The notes below the pieces were generated by a model. It saw nothing but the letters and a program-made list of their open reading frames with translations, had not been told where the DNA came from and searched no databases. From assembly GCA_017432345.1 (NCBI GenBank), contig JAFRJI010000016.1, positions 1 to 64,000 on the forward strand: a stretch of 64,000 bases of DNA, given 5' to 3'. Shown one piece after another: positions 51,671 to 62,087 of this stretch (positions within the stretch are counted from its first letter, which is position 1; each line of letters starts with the position of its first letter). The DNA is from Bacillota bacterium (lineage in GTDB: Bacteria > Bacillota > Clostridia > Peptostreptococcales > Anaerovoracaceae). The translations under genes were made by a program, and so were the position numbers.

Positions 51671-53329
51671 TTATTTCATCACTGCTCCATGCGCTGCGGA
51701 ATCGACATACCGCTGGTAGCGCACGAGCCAACCGCTCGTCACTGTCGGGGCAGGAGCGACGTATGAAGCGCGCCGTGCCTCGAATTCCTCATCGGTCACG
51801 CGGGCGTTGATCTTCGCGTTCGGGATGTCGATATCGATGATATCTCCCTCCTGCAAAAGCCCTATGTTCCCGCCCATGGCGGCTTCCGGACAGACGTGTC
51901 CGATGGATGCGCCCCTGGAAGCGCCGCTGAACCGTCCGTCGGTAATGAGTGCGACGGTCTTGTCCAGTTGCATGCCGGCCAGTGCGCTGGTCGGATTGAG
52001 CATCTCCCGCATACCCGGACCGCCTTTCGGCCCTTCGTAGCGGATCACGACAACGTCGCCATCCACGATCTTTCCATTATATATTGCTTCGATTGCATCA
52101 TCTTCGCTGTCAAAGACGCGGGCCGGGCCGCTGTGCGCCAGCATTTCCGGCGCGACCGCGCTGCGCTTGACGACGCAGCCGTCCTGAGCGATGTTGCCCC
52201 ACATGATGGCGATGCCGCCGGTAGCGCTGTACGGATCATCGACTGGACGAATGCAGGAAGTATCCTTTATATAGGCGCCCTTGATGTTCTCCGCAACGGT
52301 CTTGCCGGTGGCGGTGATCAGGCTCGTATCGATAGCGCCGATCTTGTCCAGCTCTGCCAGGACGGCAGGGAGGCCGCCAGCATTGTTCAGATCATGCATA
52401 TGCGTGCCGCCGGCCGGAGCCAGATGGCACAGATTCGGTACCTTGCCGCTGTATTCATTAAAGAGGTGCAGGTCGAAATCGACGCCGGCTTCATTGGCGA
52501 TGGCCAGCAGGTGCAGCACCGTGTTGGTGGAGCATCCCAGAGCCATGTCACACGCCAATGCGTTCCGCAGAGACTTCTCATTGATGATATCACGCGCCTT
52601 GATGTCTTTTTCGACCAGGTTCATGATCGCCATGCCGGCGTGTTTCGCCAGCATGATCCGGTTCGAATGGACCGCCGGGATCGTACCGTTGCCAGGAAGG
52701 GCAATGCCGACCGCTTCTGCCAGACAGTTGATGCTGTTGGCCGTGTACATGCCGGAACAGGAACCGCAGCCCGGGCAGACATTCTCTTCGAATTCCTGCA
52801 GACCGTCTTCATCGATGATGCCTGCCTTATAGGCGCCGACCGCCTCGAACATTTTGGAGAGGCTGGTCTCTTCACCGCCGACCAGTCCGGACATCATAGG
52901 CCCGCCGGAGCAGACCACAGCAGGAATGTTCATGCGGACCGCCGCCATGATCATTCCCGGAACGATCTTATCACAGTTTGGGATCAGGACCAGACCGTCA
53001 AACCCGTGCGCGATCGTCATGGATTCAACGCTGTCCGCAATCAGCTCTCTGCTTGGCAGAGAATACTTCATGCCGACATGACCCATGGCGATACCATCGC
53101 AAACACCGATGGCCGGAATCTCCACCGGAGTTCCTCCGGCAAAACGCACGCCGGCCTTGACCGCTTCAGCGACCTTGTCCAGATGCATGTGACCCGGAAC
53201 GATCTCGCTCTTCGCCGAAACAACGCCGATCAGCGGACGCCCCAGTTCTTCCTTCGTATAACCCATCGCGTAGAACAGGCTCCTGTTCGGAGCACGCTCC
53301 ACACCTTTTTTCACACAATCACTTCTCAT
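51671..53329 (-). CDS. ilvD: Dihydroxy-acid dehydratase
   Basis: 552-aa Fe-S enzyme for the fourth step of valine and isoleucine synthesis (2,3-dihydroxy acid to 2-keto acid). Cluster and active-site motifs present: [44 protein letters not shown]. Full length. It follows ilvC on the same strand, with a 174-bp gap that contains a large structured element. Confidence 0.97.
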   Translation of the reverse strand: MRSDCVKKGVERAPNRSLFYAMGYTKEELGRPLIGVVSAKSEIVPGHMHLDKVAEAVKAGVRFAGGTPVEIPAIGVCDGIAMGHVGMKYSLPSRELIADSVESMTIAHGFDGLVLIPNCDKIVPGMIMAAVRMNIPAVVCSGGPMMSGLVGGEETSLSKMFEAVGAYKAGIIDEDGLQEFEENVCPGCGSCSGMYTANSINCLAEAVGIALPGNGTIPAVHSNRIMLAKHAGMAIMNLVEKDIKARDIINEKSLRNALACDMALGCSTNTVLHLLAIANEAGVDFDLHLFNEYSGKVPNLCHLAPAGGTHMHDLNNAGGLPAVLAELDKIGAIDTSLITATGKTVAENIKGAYIKDTSCIRPVDDPYSATGGIAIMWGNIAQDGCVVKRSAVAPEMLAHSGPARVFDSEDDAIEAIYNGKIVDGDVVVIRYEGPKGGPGMREMLNPTSALAGMQLDKTVALITDGRFSGASRGASIGHVCPEAAMGGNIGLLQEGDIIDIDIPNAKINARVTDEEFEARRASYVAPAPTVTSGWLVRYQRYVDSAAHGAVMK

Positions 53330-53361
53330 TATATGTTTCCCTTTTTCTTTGTGTCAGTTGC

Positions 53362-53496
53362 AGCGATGCGGACTCCCAGAAAGGGGACCTCCGCAACGCC
53401 GGTTCTTAGTGAATTCGAGCGCAGCGATGAATGAGCTTAGAACCGCTGCGTGAGGACAGAGCGCAAGCGTTCCCCTGGAAGGGAGTCCGCATCGCT
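53362..53496. other. 135-nt structured element between ilvC and ilvD
   Basis: Outer arms AGCGATGCGGACTCCC (53362-53377) and its exact complement at 53481-53496 (16 bp). Inside: AGGGGA/TCCCCT plus ACGC/GCGT, then CGGTTCTTAG/CTTAGAACCG (9 of 10 pairs), and an ATTC/GAAT tip. The tip loop CGCAGCG (53420-53426) can pair with CGCTGCG (53444-53450), a pseudoknot-like contact that competes with the last stem's outermost pairs. Could be a cis-acting RNA in the ilv transcript or a mobile palindromic (MITE-like) element. No family recognised. Confidence 0.75.
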
Positions 53497-53503
53497 CCAA
53501 ACG

Positions 53504-54550
<1,047 letters not shown>

Positions 54551-55081
54551 TTATTCTTCATCGTCGCTGCTGTCCGAGATGCCGGCGTCGCCGCGGTTGA
54601 TTCCGGTAACACCGGTACGGCAAACGTCGATCAGGTCATAGCAGCTCATCATATTCATGAATCCGTCGATCTTTTCCGAGGACCCCGTCACTTCGATGAT
54701 CATGCTCTGCCGGGACAGGTCGACGATCCGTCCGCGGTAGATGTCCACGATTTCCTTCAGCTGTGAACGGTCTCTCTTATCCGCCTTGACCTTCAGAAGC
54801 AAAAGCTCCCGATAGATACTTTTCTTTCCCATGATATCGATGGTCTTGACGAATTCCTGTTTCGCGGTCTGCGTCAGGATCTGATTGAACTTCCGGTCAT
54901 CGCCAGTCGTGGCGATGGTGATTCTCGTCAGTTTCGGATCGTTGGTCGGCGAAGCCGTAAAGGAATCGATGTTGAATCCGCGCCTCGCAAAAAGGCTTCC
55001 CAGCTTGGCTGTTACGCCGGGTTCGTTCGATACGAGAATACTGAGTATTTCTGATCGTTCTGAGCGTTCTGTTTTTTCCAT
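54551..55081 (-). CDS. ilvN: Acetohydroxyacid synthase, regulatory subunit (operon 1)
   Basis: 176 aa with an N-terminal ACT domain (SILVSNEPGVTAKLGSLFARRGFNIDSF) and the small-subunit C-terminal domain (KIDGFMNMMSCYDLIDVCRTG). Controls the catalytic subunit, usually by valine feedback. Starts 11 nt after the ilvB stop. Diverged paralog of the subunit at 58786-59304. Confidence 0.95.
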   Translation of the reverse strand: MEKTERSERSEILSILVSNEPGVTAKLGSLFARRGFNIDSFTASPTNDPKLTRITIATTGDDRKFNQILTQTAKQEFVKTIDIMGKKSIYRELLLLKVKADKRDRSQLKEIVDIYRGRIVDLSRQSMIIEVTGSSEKIDGFMNMMSCYDLIDVCRTGVTGINRGDAGISDSSDDEE

Positions 55082-55092
55082 AATCTATCTCC

Positions 55093-56754
55093 TTATCCTA
55101 TGATCATATCTTCGATGGTTCCGCCGCCCGGGATCATCGGATAGACATATTCCGATTTAGCGATGTGGCAGTCGATCCAAACAGGACCTTTCTCCTTCAG
55201 TGCCTTTGCAAACACTTCCTTGAATTCAGCTGGCGTCTCGGCCCGGAAGCCTTTTGCACCGAATCCTTCCGCGATCTTGATGAAATCGGTCTTCCGGTGA
55301 AGATCGGTAGAGGAATAGCGGCTGTCATAGAAGATGTTCTGCCACTGGTAGACCATGCCGAGCACCTGATTGTTCATGATGATCGTGATGATCGGAAGGT
55401 TCTCGCTGACGGCCGTGCATCCTTCGTTCAGATTCATGTGGAAGGAGCCGTCGCCGGTGAAGTGGATGACCCGCGCGTCCGGACATCCGACCTGCGCTCC
55501 GATGGCTGCGCCGTAACCGTAACCCATGGTCCCCAGTCCGCCGCTGGTCAGGAACTGCCGTGTGTGTTCATGCTTCAGATACTGCGCCGACCACATCTGG
55601 TGCTGCCCGACGTCCGTGACGTAGATCGTCTCCTTGTCCGTCATATCGCAAACCGCACCGATGATCTCGCTCGGGTGGAGCTCCGCATCGCCGCTCTTGG
55701 CGTCGCCTGTGGTGCTCTTCCAGCCCATCGCCAGGGAGACCCATTCCTCATGACCGTTCTCTTTGATCAGAGGGAGGAGCTGCGTCAGGAAATCCTTGAT
55801 GTCAGCGGTGATCCCCACATCTACGACAACGTTCTTGTTGATCTCACTGGTATCGATGTCGATCTGGATCTTCTGCGCGCGCCTGCCGAACTTCTCCGGA
55901 TTCAGCGCGACCCGATCACTGAAACGGGTGCCGAGGGCGATCATCAGATCCGCCCGGTCAAAGGCCTTGTTCGCCGCGATCGTACCGTGCATTCCGACCA
56001 TACCGAGGTTCTTCGGGTGGTCGTATCCGATCACGCCGGCAGACATCAGTGTGTGGGCTGCCGGGATCCCCGCCTTATCCATCAGCTGCAAAAGCTCCGG
56101 ACCAGCTTCGGAAGCGGCTACGCCGCCGCCGCAGTAGATCACCGGTTTGGATGAGGCGTTGATCATATCCGCGACTTTCTTCAGGTCTGCCTTCGAAAAC
56201 GTCGGAAGCGGATTGAGAGGCATCGGCTTTCGCGGTTTGAAATTGGTCATTGCTGCGGTGACATCTTTGGTGATGTCGACCAGGACAGGACCCTTGCGGC
56301 CGCTGTTGGCGATCCGGAACGCATTGTACAGCGCGTCTTCCAGATCATCGATCCGATTGATGAAATACGTGTTTTTTGTAACTGGAATAACTATGTTGGA
56401 AATGCTGACTTCCTGGAAAGCGTCCCGTCCGATCAGACTGTCGGGAACGTTGGCCGTGATGGCAACGAGAGGGATGCTGTCCATGAAGGCGGTCGCGATG
56501 CCGGTCACGAGATTCGTCGCGCCCGGTCCGCTGGTCGCGAAGCAGACGCCGGTCTTGCCCGTCGCTCTGGCATAGCCGTCCGCTGCATGAGAGGCGCCTT
56601 GTTCGTGCGCTGCCGTGACGACCTTGATGCGGTCACTGTACTCGTACAGGGCATCATAGATGTTCAGCGCGGCGCCGCCCGGATAACCGAAGGCGGTATC
56701 TACGCCATGCTGCAGCAGTATTTCCATAACTAGCTGTGAGCCATTAACTCTCAT
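55093..56754 (-). CDS. ilvB: Acetohydroxyacid synthase, catalytic subunit (operon 1)
   Basis: 553-aa TPP- and FAD-dependent enzyme joining two pyruvates, or pyruvate and 2-oxobutyrate. N-terminal GYPGGAALNIYDALYEYSDRI, the glutamate region AAHEQGASHAADGYARATGK, and TPP motif TGDGSFHMNLNE are clear. First gene of ilvB-ilvN-ilvC-ilvD. Compared with the ilvB at 57013 it lacks the cysteine-rich insertion. RBS AAGGAGG. Confidence 0.95.
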   Translation of the reverse strand: MRVNGSQLVMEILLQHGVDTAFGYPGGAALNIYDALYEYSDRIKVVTAAHEQGASHAADGYARATGKTGVCFATSGPGATNLVTGIATAFMDSIPLVAITANVPDSLIGRDAFQEVSISNIVIPVTKNTYFINRIDDLEDALYNAFRIANSGRKGPVLVDITKDVTAAMTNFKPRKPMPLNPLPTFSKADLKKVADMINASSKPVIYCGGGVAASEAGPELLQLMDKAGIPAAHTLMSAGVIGYDHPKNLGMVGMHGTIAANKAFDRADLMIALGTRFSDRVALNPEKFGRRAQKIQIDIDTSEINKNVVVDVGITADIKDFLTQLLPLIKENGHEEWVSLAMGWKSTTGDAKSGDAELHPSEIIGAVCDMTDKETIYVTDVGQHQMWSAQYLKHEHTRQFLTSGGLGTMGYGYGAAIGAQVGCPDARVIHFTGDGSFHMNLNEGCTAVSENLPIITIIMNNQVLGMVYQWQNIFYDSRYSSTDLHRKTDFIKIAEGFGAKGFRAETPAEFKEVFAKALKEKGPVWIDCHIAKSEYVYPMIPGGGTIEDMIIG

Positions 56755-56797
56755 AAAATAGTCCTCCTTAAGGATTTTTCATTACTGTCCATACTAT

Positions 56798-56803
56798 ATT
56801 ATA
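56798..56803 (-). promoter_or_regulatory. -10 element for the ilvB-N-C-D operon
   Basis: TATAAT on the minus strand, about 44 nt before ilvB, with only a weak -35 (TTGCTT at 15 bp). The short leader has no room for a T-box or attenuator. Confidence 0.45.
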
Positions 56804-56902
56804 TGTATCCGCAGAGAAAAGCAACTGTTTTTATTCGAAATTTGTTGACAAACAACAATGAATTAGCAAAAACAATATGGATTATTAACAAAAAATACAC
56901 AA

Positions 56903-56948
56903 AAAATGCCATTTCATTGTTGACAAGGCATTTTGCATAAGATATAAC
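56903..56948 (+). promoter_or_regulatory. Promoter of the second ilvB operon with overlapping inverted repeat
   Basis: TTGACA (56920-56925), 17-bp spacer, TATAAC (56943-56948). AAAATGCC (56903-56910) and GGCATTTT (56927-56934) form an inverted repeat around the -35; CAACAATGAA (56853-56862) and TTCATTGTTG (56913-56922) form another. They suggest a repressor or looped operator in this divergent ilv control region. Confidence 0.65.
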
Positions 56949-57012
56949 AGTGGTATAGTAACATAGGTTACTTGTATTTAAAAAACCGAAACGACTTAGA
57001 CGGAGGTAAAAC

Positions 57013-58770
57013 ATGGGGAAGATGACAGGCAACGAGTTCTTCGTTAAGGCGCTGCGTGAAGAAGGCGTAGACAAGATCTTCGCGTATCCGGGCGCCTGTG
57101 TCGTCGACATCTTTGATGAGCTCTATAAACAGAACGATGTTGATCTGATCCTTCCGAGGCACGAACAGGGACTGATCCACGCGGCCGAAGGGTATGCCAG
57201 ATCCACCGGCAGAGTCGGTGTGTGTCTCGTCACCAGCGGTCCGGGAGCGACGAATCTCGTAACAGGGATCGCGGACGCCAATCTGGACAGTGTCCCTTTG
57301 GTCTGCTTTACAGGACAGGTGCCGACCGGACTGATCGGGAACGACACGTTCCAGGAAGTCGACATCGTCGGCATCACGCGGAACATCACGAAGTATTCCA
57401 TGATGGTCCGTGACAGGAAGGATCTCAACAAAGCCATCAAGGAAGCGTTCTTCATCGCTTCATCCGGACGCCCGGGGCCGGTGCTTGTGGACCTGCCGAA
57501 GGACGTCATGGCCCAGAGCGGCAGCGATGAATATCCAGACAGCGTCAACCTGCGCGGCTACAAACCGAACACCAAGGTCCACGACGGACAGATCAAGCGC
57601 GCCATCAAGATGATCTACAAGGCGAAGAAGCCTCTGTTCATCCTGGGCGGCGGCGTCAAGATCGCCGGCGCGGCGGAAGATATGAAGAAGCTCATGGAAG
57701 CGACCGGCATTCCGGCGGTCACGACGATCATGGGCAAGGGCAGCGTTCCGACGAACCACGACCTGTATTTCGGAAACGTCGGCATGCACGGCTGCTTTGC
57801 GGCCAACAACGCCGTCAACAACTGCGACTTGCTGATCTCCATCGGCACGCGCTTCAATGACCGGATCACCGGCAAGCTCGGAACGTTCGCGCCAAAAGCA
57901 AAGATCATCCACATCGACGTCGATACGGCTTCGATTTCTAAGAACGTGACCGTCGATGTCCCGCTGGTAGGCGACGCCAAGGAAGCCATCCAAAAGCTCC
58001 TGAAAGCGTCTCAGGAATATGACGGGGAAAGCGATATGATCCCAGGCTGGGTCGAACAGCTCCAGGAGTGGAAGCAGCAGTACCCGCTGTATATGAATAA
58101 GAAAGACAAGCTGACGCCAAAGGAGATCATCGACGCGATCAACGAGCTCTACGATGAACCGATCGTTACCACCGACGTCGGACAGCATCAGATGTGGACC
58201 ACGCAGTTCTTTGAAATCTACGGCAAGCGGCAGCTGATCACCAGCGGCGGTCTGGGCACGATGGGCTACGGACTTCCGGCAGCCATCGGAGCTGCTATCG
58301 GCAATCCTGGACGGGACGTCATCGCTGTTACCGGCGACGGCGGTTTCCAGATGAACTCCCAGGAACTGACCACCGCAACCATCAATCGTCTGCCGGTCAC
58401 CGTCTGCATCATGAACAACGGCTATCTGGGCATGGTGCGGCAATGGCAGGATCTGTTCTACGACAGGGCTTTTGCAGGAACCTGCCTGCGGCGCTGCAAA
58501 GACTGTGAGACGGCCGGCTGCAATGAACTTTGCGCGGGACGCAGCGACGATTGTCCGCCGTACGTTCCGGATTTCGTGAAACTGGCGGAAGCCTACAGCG
58601 CGCAGGGAATCCGGGTCACGAAAGCCGATGAGATCCCGGAAGCGTTTGCAAAGGCCAAGGCCAAGAAGGACGGACCGACGGTCATCGAATTCCTCATTGA
58701 GGACGAAGAACTGGTCTATCCGATGATCAAGCCGGGCGGACCGATCACCGATCTGGTGCTGGGCGAGTAA
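57013..58770 (+). CDS. ilvB: Acetohydroxyacid synthase, catalytic subunit (operon 2)
   Basis: 585 aa, divergent paralog of the gene at 55093-56754. FAYPGACVVDIFDELYKQ, RHEQGLIHAAEGYARSTGR and TGDGGFQMNSQELTT are clear. Between the TPP domain end and the C-terminal helix there is a cysteine-rich insertion at about 494-520 (CLRRCKDCETAGCNELC ... DDCPPY, six cysteines) absent from the first copy; it may bind metal or a cluster. RBS GGAGG. Followed by its own small subunit and ilvE. Confidence 0.95.
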   Translation: MGKMTGNEFFVKALREEGVDKIFAYPGACVVDIFDELYKQNDVDLILPRHEQGLIHAAEGYARSTGRVGVCLVTSGPGATNLVTGIADANLDSVPLVCFTGQVPTGLIGNDTFQEVDIVGITRNITKYSMMVRDRKDLNKAIKEAFFIASSGRPGPVLVDLPKDVMAQSGSDEYPDSVNLRGYKPNTKVHDGQIKRAIKMIYKAKKPLFILGGGVKIAGAAEDMKKLMEATGIPAVTTIMGKGSVPTNHDLYFGNVGMHGCFAANNAVNNCDLLISIGTRFNDRITGKLGTFAPKAKIIHIDVDTASISKNVTVDVPLVGDAKEAIQKLLKASQEYDGESDMIPGWVEQLQEWKQQYPLYMNKKDKLTPKEIIDAINELYDEPIVTTDVGQHQMWTTQFFEIYGKRQLITSGGLGTMGYGLPAAIGAAIGNPGRDVIAVTGDGGFQMNSQELTTATINRLPVTVCIMNNGYLGMVRQWQDLFYDRAFAGTCLRRCKDCETAGCNELCAGRSDDCPPYVPDFVKLAEAYSAQGIRVTKADEIPEAFAKAKAKKDGPTVIEFLIEDEELVYPMIKPGGPITDLVLGE

Positions 58771-58785
58771 AGGAGGGGGTGCGAC

Positions 58786-59304
58786 ATGAACAACGATAAC
58801 AATACCATGAAACGAAGATGGCTTTCCCTCTATGTTGAGAACAAGACCGGCGTTCTGGCCAGGATCTCCGGCCTGCTCAGCGGCAAGTCCTACAACATCC
58901 ACAGTCTGACGGTCGGCGAGACGGAGGACCACACGGTCTCCCGGATGACCATCTGCCTGGACGCGGATGAGAACACCTTCGAGCAGATCAAGAAGCAGTT
59001 CAACCGCAGCGTAGAGGTCATCAAGGTCATCGACTTCACCAACCTGTCCATTCGGACGAAGGAAGTCATGTTCATCAAGATCAACGGCGTTACGGACAAG
59101 ACCCGAACGGAGATCTTCCAGATGGCGGAGGCCTTTAAGTTCCAGGTCAAGGACATGGATAAGAACAGCGTGCTCATCGAGTCCTGCAGGACGGAGATCA
59201 AGAACGATTCGATCCTGAACGTCATCTACGACCGGTTCAAAAACATCGAAGTCGTCCGCGGCGGCCCGGTGGCCATCGAGAGCATCAGCATGCAGGATCG
59301 ATAA
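58786..59304 (+). CDS. ilvN: Acetohydroxyacid synthase, regulatory subunit (operon 2)
   Basis: 172 aa with N-terminal ACT domain (LYVENKTGVLARISGLLSGKSYNIHSL) and the small-subunit C-terminal domain. Starts 15 nt after the second ilvB with an AGGAGG site. Shares clear but not close similarity with the small subunit of operon 1. Confidence 0.95.
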   Translation: MNNDNNTMKRRWLSLYVENKTGVLARISGLLSGKSYNIHSLTVGETEDHTVSRMTICLDADENTFEQIKKQFNRSVEVIKVIDFTNLSIRTKEVMFIKINGVTDKTRTEIFQMAEAFKFQVKDMDKNSVLIESCRTEIKNDSILNVIYDRFKNIEVVRGGPVAIESISMQDR

Positions 59305-59310
59305 AATGAA

Positions 59311-59339
59311 TTGCCGTTGCGGTAAAATCATAGTAAGAT
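59311..59339 (+). promoter_or_regulatory. ilvE promoter
   Basis: TTGCCG (59311-59316), 17-bp spacer, TAAGAT (59334-59339); a small GTGTC/GACAC hairpin lies at about 59341-59354 in the leader. Confidence 0.5.
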
Positions 59340-59407
59340 AGTGTCGTTAGACACCGAACAAATACATTCAAGCAATAAAGCAAATATAATAGGAAGAGGA
59401 GACGATC

Positions 59408-60481
59408 ATGAAGTATGAATTTCCAGTAACGAGAACAACGAACCCTAAAGAAAAACCTGATCCAAACAACCTCCCATTCGGGACCTATTTCACGGACCAC
59501 ATGTTTGTCATGGAATATGACAAAGGCCAGGGATGGCATGACGGCAGAGTCGTGCCGTACGCTCCGCTGGCACTGGATCCGGCGGCATTGGTTTTCCACT
59601 ATGGTCAGGAAATGTTCGAAGGACTCAAGGCGTATAAGAACATCAAAACCGGAGCAGTTCAGCTCTTCCGGCCGGATATGAACGCCAAGAGAACGAACCG
59701 GACCAACGACAGACTTTGCATTCCTCCGATCGATGAGGAACTCTATGTGGAAGCGGTCAAGGCAGTCGTCAAGGAAGATGCAGACTGGATCCCGGAAGTC
59801 AAGGACACATCGCTTTACATCCGGCCTTTCATCATCGCGACGGAGCCGTATCTGGGAGTCAGAGACGCGTACCAGTATCTCTTCGTGATCATCCTCAGCC
59901 CGTCCGGCCCATACTATCCGAATGGTCTGGAGCCGACGAAGCTCTATGTTGAAGATACATACGTCAGAGCTGCCCAGGGCGGTACCGGCGAAGCCAAGTG
60001 CGGCGGAAACTACGCATGCGGACTGAAGGCACAGATGGTCGCTCACGAAAAGGGCTACGAGCAGATCCTCTGGCTGGACGGTAAAGAGCAGAAATACGTT
60101 GAAGAAGTCGGAACTTCCAACGCCTTCTTCGTCATCGGCGACGAAGTCATCACGGCTCCGCTGAGAGGAACCATCCTGCCGGGCATCACCAGAGATTCCT
60201 GCATCCAAGCTCTGAAAGCAAAGGGTTACAAGGTCTCCGAAAGACTGCTGTCCATCGACGAGATCTGCGAAGCGTACGACAGAGGCGAATTCAAGGAGAT
60301 GTTCGCATCCGGAACGGCTGCGATCATCTCACCGGTCGGCGAACTGAGATACAAGGACAAGGTCATGGTCGTCAATGGCGGAGAAATCGGCCCGGTCGCG
60401 CAGCTGCTCTACGACACCATCTACGGAACACAGATCGGCAAGATCGACGACGAATTCGGTTGGGTCGTCCCGGTCGAATAA
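59408..60481 (+). CDS. ilvE: Branched-chain amino acid aminotransferase
   Basis: 357-aa fold-type IV PLP enzyme of the longer (eukaryote-like) BCAT group. The PLP lysine is expected in GEAKCGGNYACGLKAQ; EEVGTSNAFFVIGDE and GTILPGITRDS follow the family pattern. Final step of Val, Leu and Ile synthesis, or first step of their degradation. Own promoter and terminator, though read-through from ilvN is possible. Strong AGGAG-type site before 59408. Confidence 0.96.
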   Translation: MKYEFPVTRTTNPKEKPDPNNLPFGTYFTDHMFVMEYDKGQGWHDGRVVPYAPLALDPAALVFHYGQEMFEGLKAYKNIKTGAVQLFRPDMNAKRTNRTNDRLCIPPIDEELYVEAVKAVVKEDADWIPEVKDTSLYIRPFIIATEPYLGVRDAYQYLFVIILSPSGPYYPNGLEPTKLYVEDTYVRAAQGGTGEAKCGGNYACGLKAQMVAHEKGYEQILWLDGKEQKYVEEVGTSNAFFVIGDEVITAPLRGTILPGITRDSCIQALKAKGYKVSERLLSIDEICEAYDRGEFKEMFASGTAAIISPVGELRYKDKVMVVNGGEIGPVAQLLYDTIYGTQIGKIDDEFGWVVPVE

Positions 60482-60498
60482 TCAAAACAGAACAAACA

Positions 60499-60530
60499 GC
60501 TCGCTGCCTTGTGGCAGCGGGTCTTTTTTT
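60499..60530 (+). terminator. Terminator after ilvE
   Basis: 10-bp stem GCTCGCTGCC / GGCAGCGGGT (two wobbles), TTGT loop, then seven T's. Confidence 0.88.
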
Positions 60531-60569
60531 GTGTCTGCCGGACCGGCGGAAGTATAGTATAATAGAGTC

Positions 60570-61235
60570 ATGAAGAAGATATTAATTTTAACGGCAAGTC
60601 CGAGAAAAAACGGCAATACCAATTCTCTGGTCCGCGCGTGCACAGCGGAACTGGACCGGTTGGCGAAAGAAAGAACGCGTGCAGCGGCTGACGCCATCGA
60701 GTACGAAGTGGTCGATCTGTACGACCTCAACATTCTGCCATGCGTGGCGTGCCGCTGCTGCCAGACCGACTGGAGCGACTGCTTCTGCGTGCAGGGAGAC
60801 GACATGGACGCATTGTTCCCGAAGGTCATCGCAGCGGATCTGCTGGTGCTGGCAACGCCGGTCTACGCCTGGTACTGCACGGCGCCGATGAAGGCGTTCC
60901 TGGACCGGTGCGTGTATGCGTGTAACAAGTACTATGACGACGCGGCGGGAACGCACGGCGGGGAGCGTGGGCCGTCCCTTTGGGCGGGCACGAAGGTCGC
61001 GCTGATCACTACCTGCGGCTACAAACCGGAGAAGGGCGCCGATCTGCTGGAGGAAGGCCTCCGCAGGTACTGCAAACACTCGCAGATGGAATTCGTCGGC
61101 ACCCTCGTCGAGCGCCATCTGGGCTATACGGTCGACTTCATGGACCAAGAGAAAGAAGACCATGCAAAATCCTTTGCGCGCCGCCTGGCGGACGCGATAA
61201 AAGACGGACAGATAGAACAGATAGAAGAGAAGTGA
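60570..61235 (+). CDS. Flavodoxin-fold NAD(P)H-dependent oxidoreductase
   Basis: 221 aa; FMN-binding start LTASPRKNGNTNSL and core VLATPVYAWYCTAPMKAFLDR. Between them lies a cysteine cluster (LPCVACRCCQTDWSDCFC) like that of the iron-sulfur flavoproteins, although spacing differs, so a cluster is possible. Likely reduces quinones, nitro compounds or disulfides. No ribosome site: TATAAT at 60558-60563 ends 6 nt before the ATG, suggesting leaderless mRNA. The thioesterase gene follows by 12 nt. Confidence 0.88.
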   Translation: MKKILILTASPRKNGNTNSLVRACTAELDRLAKERTRAAADAIEYEVVDLYDLNILPCVACRCCQTDWSDCFCVQGDDMDALFPKVIAADLLVLATPVYAWYCTAPMKAFLDRCVYACNKYYDDAAGTHGGERGPSLWAGTKVALITTCGYKPEKGADLLEEGLRRYCKHSQMEFVGTLVERHLGYTVDFMDQEKEDHAKSFARRLADAIKDGQIEQIEEK

Positions 61236-61247
61236 AAGGAAACAACT

Positions 61248-61634
61248 ATGGCAAGCAACTATTTAGATAGAGAAACATACCCGTATTCCGAATTCTTCGG
61301 CGTGGAGATTCTTGAAGCGAATGAGAACACCGCGGAGGGTCGGTTCCGGGCCCGCGAGGAGTTCACCGACATGCTGGGCCACATGACCGGGGGCGCTTAC
61401 GCGTCGCTGGCGGACGCAATCGGCGGTGCGGCGGCAAGGGCGACCGGCGACAAGTACGTGACGCAGAACTGCAGCCTGCAGTTTTACCAGAGCACCGAAC
61501 CGTGCGACGAGGTGCTGATCGCAAAGGCCACGGTCCGCCACCGCGGGTCGAGGACCTGCATCGTGGCAGTGGAACTGCAGCACCAGGACGGCACTGTTGT
61601 CTGCGACGGGCAGTTTTCCTATTCGAAGATATAA
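61248..61634 (+). CDS. PaaI-type hot-dog thioesterase
   Basis: 128 aa, single hot-dog domain with HMTGGAYASLADAIGGAAA (PaaI/YbgC helix motif). Hydrolyses acyl-CoA thioesters, perhaps aromatic ones in view of the ior/paaK genes elsewhere in the window. RBS AAAGGAAAC before the ATG. Coupled to the flavodoxin-fold reductase gene. Confidence 0.88.
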   Translation: MASNYLDRETYPYSEFFGVEILEANENTAEGRFRAREEFTDMLGHMTGGAYASLADAIGGAAARATGDKYVTQNCSLQFYQSTEPCDEVLIAKATVRHRGSRTCIVAVELQHQDGTVVCDGQFSYSKI

Positions 61635-61664
61635 CGGGCGCCAGATGCCCCGCTGAAAAATTAG

Positions 61665-61693
61665 TGGACATTTGCGCGCCGGACAAGTATATT
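61665..61693 (+). promoter_or_regulatory. Promoter of the rhodanese gene
   Basis: TGGACA (61665-61670), 17-bp spacer, TATATT (61688-61693). Confidence 0.55.
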
Positions 61694-61739
61694 TAAATGT
61701 AGAAGATCCGTCATACGCTTGGAATAGGAGGGACGAAGC

Positions 61740-62057
61740 ATGTTTGGATTCAGAAAACCAAATATCAACGATGGGCTGGAAATCTATAAGAACACACCGG
61801 GCGCAGTTCTCGTGGATGTCAGAACGAAAGATGAGTTTAACATGGGAAGAATCCCCGGAAGCGTCAATGTGCCTTTGAACAAACTGAGCCAGCTGGAACA
61901 GTATGCGAGCAAGGACACACCGGTCTTCGTTTACTGCCTCAACGGCGCCAGAGCGGGGCGCGCACTGAAACGCCTTCAGCGCAAGGGTTACAGCCGCGTC
62001 GTCAGCCTTGGTGGAGTAAAAGGCTACTCCGGCTCCGTCGAAAACGGCCGCGGATAG
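61740..62057 (+). CDS. Single-domain rhodanese-like sulfurtransferase
   Basis: 105 aa, one rhodanese domain: VLVDVRTKDEFNMGRIPGS, and the active-site loop YCLNGARAGRA with the persulfide cysteine. May handle sulfane sulfur or cyanide. Start at 61740 follows AGGAGGG. Alone in its transcript. Confidence 0.92.
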   Translation: MFGFRKPNINDGLEIYKNTPGAVLVDVRTKDEFNMGRIPGSVNVPLNKLSQLEQYASKDTPVFVYCLNGARAGRALKRLQRKGYSRVVSLGGVKGYSGSVENGRG

Positions 62058-62087
62058 GCGGTTTCATGGGCGATTGCAATAAAGTGC

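Noticed and set aside
51896..53434. 512-aa open frame on plus
   Set aside because: Antisense to ilvD, which has all its motifs; no domain seen in the translation.
57460..59331. 623-aa open frame on minus
   Set aside because: Antisense to the second ilvB and ilvN; composition of a shadow frame.
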